A stretch of 64,000 nt of DNA. Origin: an uncultured Bacilli bacterium. GTDB lineage: Bacteria > Bacillota_I > Bacilli_A > RF39 > UBA660. The first letter of the stretch is position 1. Each line of letters begins with the position of its first letter. The stretch spans positions 1 to 64,000 of the forward strand of contig CANRPF010000004.1 of assembly GCA_947632375.1 (NCBI GenBank). The letters are read 5' to 3'. The position numbers and the translations under genes are program-made. The notes below the pieces were generated by a model, which was not told the origin of the DNA, ran no database searches, and saw nothing but the letters and a program-made list of their open reading frames with translations. Below, piece after piece: positions 58,212 through 64,000 of the stretch.

Positions 58212-58241
58212 TACCATATGCCACACAGGAACCCCAGCCGA
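58212..58241 (-). repeat. DGR TR/VR-end-like fragment
   Basis: TACCATAT(g)CCACACAGGAACCCCA(GC)CGA vs TR 3266..3294 TACCATATCCACACAGGAACCCCA(TT)CGA. Confidence 0.65.
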
Positions 58242-58440
58242 CCTTGCTATAAATCTGGCGTCACTTCTTCCATATACCTTCACAAACCGCCTAACCTTAA
58301 CTCTGAGAAGAAAAATCTGCCAGTCTTTCTAAGATAATTTGGCTTTATTTTCTTGAGGATAACGAAAACGTAAATTTGTCAGCCCCTCAACTCAACATTT
58401 GTTAAATTAGCAGATTTTGCTTGTATTACAAGAGAAAGAA

Positions 58441-58540
58441 GAAGCGCGGGAACGGAGGTATAAAGCGCTTCATATCTTATTATAATACTTCATTGAACTG
58501 TCTCTAAGGCGCCATAGACCTGCAAACCCGCGTTTCAAAA
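58441..58540. repeat. dispersed hairpin repeat, copy 2
   Basis: CGCGGG...CCCGCG ends with GAGGTATAAAGCGCT core and GGCGCCATAGACCTGC. Confidence 0.55.
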
Positions 58541-58674
58541 TTAGCCTCGAAAATTTAAGCAATTTACTTATACCTTACATCTTTTCGTGAGACATATAAC
58601 TCAGCAGTTTCTGCCTTGCAAACTAAGTGAATCTGCTTAGCAAAATCTGAAAGCCTCACTTTAAAAATCCGCCA

Positions 58675-58703
58675 TTGATTTTTTAAAAAAATTTTGTTAT
58701 AAT
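58675..58703 (+). promoter_or_regulatory. promoter
   Basis: TTGATT-N17-TATAAT. Confidence 0.75.
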
Positions 58704-58758
58704 ATTTATTATAAGATAAAGGAAATAATAAATAAACAAGAGCAAGGAGAATTTGAGA

Positions 58759-59181
58759 ATGGATTTTAACGCATACATTAAGCAGGCGAAGGATATGGGA
58801 GTAGATGAAAACGAGCTGAAGGACATCATGAGTGATTTCATTGATGAGATTGAAGACCTAAAGGCTGAACAAAAGAAGAAGAAAAAGGACGCGGAAGCCA
58901 AGGCTAAAGTAGACACAGAGGTCGATGCCAAGCGTCATGAAGCGGCGACCGCGCTTATCTACTATTTTGCATTGGTATTCCCTGAGATTGCGGATGAGCT
59001 TACTGTTGATGAGATTGAAACTCTGATGAAGGATGAAGAACATAAAACTAGAGAGGCTTTTGACCAGGTTAATAAGTTGACGTCTATGCTTGAGGAAGTT
59101 TTTGGTAAGCAGGAAGATGATGAAGCTGAACATAAGGATACTGCGGATGAGGCTATTGCGAGGTTTTTAAAGAGAATGTAA
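58759..59181 (+). CDS. acidic coiled-coil hypothetical protein
   Basis: 140-aa, MDFNAYIKQAKDMGVDENELKDIMSDFIDEIEDLKAEQKKKKKD... Confidence 0.7.
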   Translation: MDFNAYIKQAKDMGVDENELKDIMSDFIDEIEDLKAEQKKKKKDAEAKAKVDTEVDAKRHEAATALIYYFALVFPEIADELTVDEIETLMKDEEHKTREAFDQVNKLTSMLEEVFGKQEDDEAEHKDTADEAIARFLKRM

Positions 59182-59303
59182 GACGCTCAAATGAGCGTCT
59201 TATTTAATATCAACGAGATTGCACGTTGACAAGAGAAAAGGAGAGTGTAGGCGGTCGGACCTAGGTAAGAAAATATGAGGTGAGGTCGGTGCCACGTCAC
59301 TTC

Positions 59304-59426
59304 CACAATTCAGCACAATTTTCCATAATTTTTCACAATCTAGCATAATTTCTCATATAATTTAACATAACTTTTCTTATTATTCAACTATAATTCAATA
59401 TAACTTTTTATAATCTTGCTACAATT
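59304..59426. repeat. helically phased YAYAATT array
   Basis: CACAATT 59304, CACAATT 59314, CATAATT 59324, CACAATC 59334, CATAATT 59344, TATAATT 59356, CATAACT 59366, TATAATT 59389, TATAACT 59399, TATAATC 59409, TACAATT 59420. Confidence 0.65.
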
Positions 59427-59610
59427 CTTTTTAATTTATACTGCTATATTATTCCTACACCTAATAAAATTTAATATAAATTTAATACAACCATTCTTCC
59501 TACTTATACATCAAACCAACTCTTTACCAAACCTAGCACTTACTTTACACTTATCCTATCTAATACATAACACCAAACTGACTTTTAAAAATCAATTTTA
59601 CAAATCATTT

Positions 59611-59895
59611 TTAGAAAATAAATCCACATCCAAAAGAAGGAAAACCAAAACCGTCAAACAATACCCTATCTTTACTAAACTTCAATTTCAAATCACTTCT
59701 TCTCAAATGTCGTTCATCCTTCTCAACAATCAGAACATTATCAAATATTCCTCCATGGACACTCTTTAATGGAACATCAATTTCTTTAGCAGTCGAACAA
59801 GCGCATTCACCAAAATAATTTAAAGCATCAAGTGTACACTCAGCACTCCTATTAAAAAAATCCCATCCATAACTTACTTTACTATTATCACTCAT
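59611..59895 (-). CDS. hypothetical Cys-containing protein
   Basis: 94-aa ORF overlapping (ATGAGTGA) upstream gene. Confidence 0.6.
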   Translation of the reverse strand: MSDNSKVSYGWDFFNRSAECTLDALNYFGECACSTAKEIDVPLKSVHGGIFDNVLIVEKDERHLRRSDLKLKFSKDRVLFDGFGFPSFGCGFIF

Positions 59896-60055
59896 GCGGG
59901 TTTGCAGCCTTCTCGCTACTTTGAGCTTGCTGCATCCTCCTTTCTTCTAATTCCATTTCATGCCAAATCTTCTCAGTTTCTTCACTAAGGGGACTAACAT
60001 GAATTCCAAAATATTTCTCAATCAAATCACTCAAACTATTCATTTTATCATCCAT
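59888..60055 (-). CDS. small hypothetical protein MDDKMNSLSDLIEKYFGIHVSPLSEETEKIWHEMELEERRMQQAQSSEKAANPHE
   Basis: SD aaggag; translationally overlapping with 59611..59895. Confidence 0.6.
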   Translation of the reverse strand: MDDKMNSLSDLIEKYFGIHVSPLSEETEKIWHEMELEERRMQQAQSSEKAANPHE

Positions 60056-60087
60056 TCAAATAAAACTCCTTAAAAATCCACGCCCAA

Positions 60088-60151
60088 GGTATGAATTAAA
60101 TCGAGGAGTGAAAGCGCGAAGCGCTTGAACGACGAAGATTTAATTCATACC
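60088..60151. repeat. large inverted repeat / cruciform with nested GCGAAGC mini-hairpin
   Basis: Perfect 15-bp arms GGTATGAATTAAATC/GATTTAATTCATACC; nested AAGCGC-GAA-GCGCTT. Confidence 0.75.
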
Positions 60152-60225
60152 GTTGTTAAAGTTAAATAATACAAGTGCGCGAAGCGCCAAATGTAATATT
60201 ATATGTATTATTTGTAATATTTCTG

Positions 60226-60326
60226 TACCAACTTTAAATACACCCCTGTATTTAAAGTTATACCACCAAGTGTATTTAAAGTTAGTACACCTTGCAAATT
60301 ATAATAGTGTATTTAAAGTTATACCA
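60226..60326. promoter_or_regulatory. iteron-like operator array, consensus TGTATTTAAAGTTATACCA (1 inverted + 3 direct)
   Basis: 60226-60245 inverted, 60247-60265, 60271-60289, 60308-60326. Confidence 0.75.
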
Positions 60327-60594
60327 CTAATTTATTTACTGTAACAGTAAAATCTTCTAATTCATCTGGTGGAACCTCATAAAAATTATAATGATTAGAA
60401 CTATCATTATCTTTTATTAAATAACCAGTATCTATAAGTTCATTAACACAACTAGCATAAGTTGATTTAGATATATTACAAAAATCCATAGCATCAACTT
60501 TAGATAATGCAAAAGTATACTTATCTTGATTCTTAGCTAAATATTGCCATAATTTAAAAGTATTTGGTTTTAATTTATTCATAGCTCTCTTCAT
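60319..60594 (-). CDS. winged-helix DNA-binding protein (replication-initiator/regulator-like)
   Basis: KLKPNTFKLWQYLAKNQDKYTFALSKVDAMDFCNISKSTYASCVNELIDTGYLI. Confidence 0.65.
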   Translation of the reverse strand: MKRAMNKLKPNTFKLWQYLAKNQDKYTFALSKVDAMDFCNISKSTYASCVNELIDTGYLIKDNDSSNHYNFYEVPPDELEDFTVTVNKLVV

Positions 60595-60776
60595 AGCTTC
60601 TATATTTATAACAGTATACTTATGATTTGCATCACATATAGTTTTTATTGTTGTTACTACCTTTTGATTTTCCTGTGTCTTTATCGTTAAATTCCTCCCT
60701 TCTCGAAATTACGGTATTGATATAAATTTTAACACTTTACTATTAAAAATTTAACATACTAAAAACTTTCTAACAA

Positions 60777-60824
60777 GGCGGTTTTGGAGGTATAAGGCGC
60801 CATATATCTTACTTACTCTCCGCC
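60777..60824. repeat. dispersed hairpin repeat, copy 3
   Basis: GGCGG/CCGCC ends with GAGGTATAAGGCGCC core. Confidence 0.5.
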
Positions 60825-61037
60825 ACTATCTACTTTTATTTTTGCTTTGATAAAGTTTTTAATGCGCTCGATTATATTAGCAAATATCATTCCAAGTCTT
60901 GTCCCGCCAAGAGCAGAAATGATTATCATAAAACAAACCCTAAATCCAACACTTTTTATTCCTAATATACATATAATCAACATTATAAAAATGAACATTA
61001 CAAAATCAATAATAAAATCAATCATGATACCCTCCAC
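60813..61037 (-). CDS. membrane protein
   Basis: 74-aa hydrophobic ORF. Confidence 0.55.
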   Translation of the reverse strand: MEGIMIDFIIDFVMFIFIMLIICILGIKSVGFRVCFMIIISALGGTRLGMIFANIIERIKNFIKAKIKVDSGGE

Positions 61038-61320
61038 AATTATATCCCTTTAAAAACTCTTTATATTCTGGTGATTCAACCTGCTTCCTTAATTTATCAT
61101 TCTCTTTCATTAAATTATGAATAATAGCCTTCTTCTCTTCTTCTTCTATTGCTCCATATTCATAAATAGAGTGGATTCTTGACAAAACAATATCTATTTG
61201 ACGAGACAATGAAGTTATTCTCATATCAAGATGTGCATCAAGTAATATCAATGCGCCTAAAATTATAAAAAATGCCATGCGGTTTGTGGGTCTAAAGCGC
61301 CAGTAAGTAAGTAAGCTCAA
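61018..61320 (-). CDS. membrane-anchored hypothetical protein
   Basis: MAFFIILGALILLDAHLDM segment then coiled coil. Confidence 0.6.
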   Translation of the reverse strand: MSLLTYWRFRPTNRMAFFIILGALILLDAHLDMRITSLSRQIDIVLSRIHSIYEYGAIEEEEKKAIIHNLMKENDKLRKQVESPEYKEFLKGYNCGGYHD

Positions 61321-61369
61321 AGTTACTACTGACCTCCAGCCCGCTCCTTTCTTTTCTATTATTACTTAT

Positions 61370-61398
61370 ATTATACCAAATATTTTTATAAAAATCAA
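61370..61398 (-). promoter_or_regulatory. leftward promoter
   Basis: Minus strand TTGATT-N17-TATAAT. Confidence 0.7.
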
Positions 61399-61415
61399 GA
61401 TTTTAGTTACAGCCA

Positions 61416-61444
61416 TTGATTTTTAATAAAAAATATTATATAAT
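61416..61444 (+). promoter_or_regulatory. promoter
   Basis: TTGATT-N17-TATAAT. Confidence 0.7.
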
Positions 61445-61478
61445 ATATTTAGAAAATGAAAGAGAGGTAAAAAACAAG

Positions 61479-61808
61479 ATGACTAACATGATTCTGATTA
61501 ACGAAGCGATAAAACTGGTAAGCGATATTTATGAAGGTGAAGGCATTATGGAAAATACTGAATCTATTCGTACTAAGGTTGAGAATTGGTACAATAACAC
61601 CGACATCACTAGCGCCGAGATGCTAGCGTCCGCAGTTATGTTGGGCGATTATAGCAAAGATATTAAATATGATGACATCGTAAGACTGTGTGAAAACTAT
61701 TTCTATGATGAAGAGCCTGTTCGTAAAACTGGATACTATGCTTTCGATGATTATGGCATTTCTATTGGAGAAATTGAAGATTCATATAGAGATTATTTTT
61801 GGAGGTAA
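61479..61808 (+). CDS. hypothetical acidic protein
   Basis: RBS-preceded ATG (MTNMILINEAIKLVSDIYEGEG...). Confidence 0.65.
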   Translation: MTNMILINEAIKLVSDIYEGEGIMENTESIRTKVENWYNNTDITSAEMLASAVMLGDYSKDIKYDDIVRLCENYFYDEEPVRKTGYYAFDDYGISIGEIEDSYRDYFWR

Positions 61809-61811
61809 CTA

Positions 61812-62015
61812 ATGAAAAGAGAAATTGGTGACATGGTTGCACTCGTTGTATTAACTTTCTTATGTATATACATGGCCATCTGTGCAATATTAGTAACTGG
61901 TATGATAATTCATGCGCTTATTCCCTTTATTCCAACATGGGTTGGAGCAATTATTGGAACTGTCGGTATGATTTTCATTGAGATTATTTGTTTTGGTATC
62001 TTTACAAAAGACTGA
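61812..62015 (+). CDS. two-TM small membrane protein
   Basis: VALVVLTFLCIYMAICAILVTGMIIHALIPFIPTWVGAIIGTVGMIFIEIICFGIF. Confidence 0.7.
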   Translation: MKREIGDMVALVVLTFLCIYMAICAILVTGMIIHALIPFIPTWVGAIIGTVGMIFIEIICFGIFTKD

Positions 62016-62033
62016 TAGAAAGGTGGGTTAAAA

Positions 62034-62603
62034 ATGACACAGAGAGAATGGATGGAGAAAAATGCTTTTGGTGAGGATAATCTTACATGGTGTGTATTTG
62101 GTGATGATACTTATGCAATTAAGGATTGGCTGAAAGAGCATGGATGTAAATATCATCCTATTCTCAAGTGGCATTCACCCACTCCTATTGATGTTCCTAC
62201 TGGTTATGGAATGTTCAGTGTAAGTTTCAATGACATTTGCCAGTGGAGTGTAAGTGCGGGAACCGCTTATTTTACCGCAGAAGGGGAAGAACTTATTGAG
62301 AAAAAGTCTATTGAAGCTGCGGGACCCAGCCTTTCGGAGTATGTAGGCTCAGTCGGAGAACGTTTGCGCAATCTTACTGCGCATTTTAAGAGCGCCCGCT
62401 CTTTTGCAGGTAGATATGGTCAGACAAATATTTATACTTTTACAATAGGAGAAGATGTATTAGTGTGGTTTACTACTGCTACTCTTGATATTGAACCTGG
62501 AGTTACTGTTGATTTAACTGGTACGGTAAAGAAACATGAAATGTATAAAGGCATCAAAACCACTCAGTTAAGCAGATGCAAGATTATTGAAATTGAAGGA
62601 TGA
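62034..62603 (+). CDS. hypothetical protein
   Basis: 189-aa ORF with RBS gaaaggtgg. Confidence 0.7.
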   Translation: MTQREWMEKNAFGEDNLTWCVFGDDTYAIKDWLKEHGCKYHPILKWHSPTPIDVPTGYGMFSVSFNDICQWSVSAGTAYFTAEGEELIEKKSIEAAGPSLSEYVGSVGERLRNLTAHFKSARSFAGRYGQTNIYTFTIGEDVLVWFTTATLDIEPGVTVDLTGTVKKHEMYKGIKTTQLSRCKIIEIEG

Positions 62604-62682
62604 GGTTAATACTTCATCCTTTATTTTTATTAAAATTTATGTTATAATATTTATATAAGATAAAATTGAGTAGTGAGGCAAA

Positions 62683-63381
62683 TTGTTTATGGATGTTGAC
62701 AAAATTCTTGATTTATTCAAAAAGTGCGATTTTACTCACACGAATTGTGATACAGTAGATGAAGATGTATTAAACTACTTACCAAAAGAATTTGATTACG
62801 ATTGGAGAACAGGCGCATCAAAACTTGTTCTTATTCCTTGTGAAGAAAATTATGTAATTAAACTTCCATTTAAAGGTAATTATCATTATTTTTATGATGA
62901 AAATGAACAATTTAAAACTTTTAGTATTCCTGGCTTACCCGCATTACATGAGTTTGACCATTGTGCAGAAGAATTAAAACTTTATCACATAGCAAGTAAA
63001 TATCATACTTCTCAAATTCTTTTGAAAAATATTTACATTGGAGAAGTTAATGAAGAGCCAGTTTATATTCAGCAAAAAGCTGTAACCTTTAACGAATATT
63101 ATGATAGTGGTGATGAAGATTACTTTGATAATGAGTCAGTTCATACTCAAGAGGAAATAGAGAGTATGGAAAAAAGTTATGAGAAAAGTAATGTTTATTT
63201 TGTTGGTGATAATTCAAAGTTAGATACTTGGTTAACCGATGTTCATAAATATTATGGAGAAAAGCAATTTATAAAATTTCTTCAATTTATTGACAGCTAT
63301 ATCAATGATTTACATTCAGAAAATATTGGATATATTGGAGATAGACCAGTAATAATTGATTATGCTTCATTTTATGGATAG
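62683..63381 (+). CDS. protein-kinase-like fold protein
   Basis: ENYVIKLPF (VIK lysine-like), LHSENIGYIGDRPVIIDYASFYG (HxxN ... IIDYA resembling kinase catalytic/DFG region). Confidence 0.5.
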   Translation: MFMDVDKILDLFKKCDFTHTNCDTVDEDVLNYLPKEFDYDWRTGASKLVLIPCEENYVIKLPFKGNYHYFYDENEQFKTFSIPGLPALHEFDHCAEELKLYHIASKYHTSQILLKNIYIGEVNEEPVYIQQKAVTFNEYYDSGDEDYFDNESVHTQEEIESMEKSYEKSNVYFVGDNSKLDTWLTDVHKYYGEKQFIKFLQFIDSYINDLHSENIGYIGDRPVIIDYASFYG

Positions 63382-63388
63382 CGGGATG

Positions 63389-63403
63389 CAGGTATGAGGC
63401 GCC
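63389..63403. repeat. dispersed repeat core, copy 4
   Basis: CAGGTATGAGGCGCC, preceded by gcggg. Confidence 0.45.
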
Positions 63404-63424
63404 TTAAGTCTCGATAAATAAAGA

Positions 63425-63907
63425 TTGGAGCTAGATATGAATATTTTTATAAAGGATGCTTTAGAAGAAATTACTCATGCGTATGAATCTTATGAAAATA
63501 CTATTGAGCATTTGAGAGAAGAAAATAAAAAGTTGCGGGACGAGCATTATAAAGATGCGGAATTGGCAGCTATGAAGAGCGAGTTGGACAGCTTTAAGGA
63601 AGCCTATTACCGCGGGTTCCCGCTCACAGCACAGGAAAAAGTGCAAATTGAGGAATGGAAGAAAGCACATGATACTATGGAGCATAATAATCCAAAGGGA
63701 TACCATGGAGTCAGTGGCGGAGGTTTTGCTTATATATTCTATCCTACTGCTATTGGTACACCTATTAAGTGTCGTTGCAACATTTGTCATAAGATAGCAT
63801 TAAATTATGCTGTTACTAATGGCATAATTAAAGATGAATTTGATTCAGCTACATATAATGATTATATGCGAGAACATAATGCACTAATTGAAATTAACGA
63901 TTTTTGA
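63425..63907 (+). CDS. hypothetical coiled-coil/zinc-binding-like protein
   Basis: 160-aa ORF; KCRCNICHK. Confidence 0.6.
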   Translation: MELDMNIFIKDALEEITHAYESYENTIEHLREENKKLRDEHYKDAELAAMKSELDSFKEAYYRGFPLTAQEKVQIEEWKKAHDTMEHNNPKGYHGVSGGGFAYIFYPTAIGTPIKCRCNICHKIALNYAVTNGIIKDEFDSATYNDYMREHNALIEINDF

Positions 63908-63914
63908 GGAAAAG

Positions 63915-64000
63915 ATGAAAAGTTTTACTTTGACAGAAGAACAGGATGAAGTATTGGAAAAGTGGAAACAAAATCATTTAAAACAGCATCCAGTAATACG
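63915..64000 (+). CDS. hypothetical protein, truncated by window edge
   Basis: MKSFTLTEEQDEVLEKWKQNHLKQHPVI open to edge. Confidence 0.5.
   Translation, partial: MKSFTLTEEQDEVLEKWKQNHLKQHPVI

Noticed and set aside
58021-58337. Plus ORFs 58021..58332 and 58092..58337
   Set aside because: No RBS and low-complexity GC hairpin content; the interval is better explained as non-coding with a DGR-like fragment
59416-59769. Plus 117-aa ORF
   Set aside because: Arises from the G-free tract, which lacks most stop-generating contexts in this frame; antisense to 59611..59895
60145-60170. Fifth iteron-like copy (gttaaagttaaataatac)
   Set aside because: Too degenerate relative to TGTATTTAAAGTTATACCA
1-64000. 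CRISPR array, integrase/attachment site, rRNA genes, retron or toxin-antitoxin modules
   Set aside because: No regularly spaced direct repeats of CRISPR size, no recombinase-like ORF and no rRNA-like sequence seen; the only RT belongs to the DGR

Overview
The window is a low-GC tailed-phage genome segment, probably infecting a Firmicutes-like gut host; that host assignment is inference from style only. The left ~44 kb is a leftward (minus-strand) late module: DGR, tail fibre/baseplate-like proteins, a 2938-aa tape measure, tail and head proteins, major capsid, protease/scaffold, portal, and a large terminase split by a group I intron with an HNH ORF. The right ~20 kb is a mostly rightward early/accessory arm of tiny genes. 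Most of these have their own near-perfect TTGACA-N17-TATAAT promoter and their own hairpin terminator. Main points: (1) a complete diversity-generating retroelement: RT, Avd-like protein, TR and VR, with 24 TR/VR differences, all at coding-strand adenines. (2) A distant 30-nt fragment at ~58.2 kb that looks like the TR/VR end and differs mainly at TR adenines. (3) A tRNA-like gene with intact acceptor, D and T arms but no anticodon arm. (4) Two copies of a conserved multi-pseudoknot RNA at 48.2-49.0 kb. (5) A YAYAATT array phased at ~10.5 nt in a nearly G-free intergenic tract at 59.3 kb. (6) Five leftward promoters, each firing straight into a GC-rich hairpin. (7) A dispersed hairpin repeat, an operator family and an iteron-like array. 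All calls were made by eye. No database search or folding software was run.
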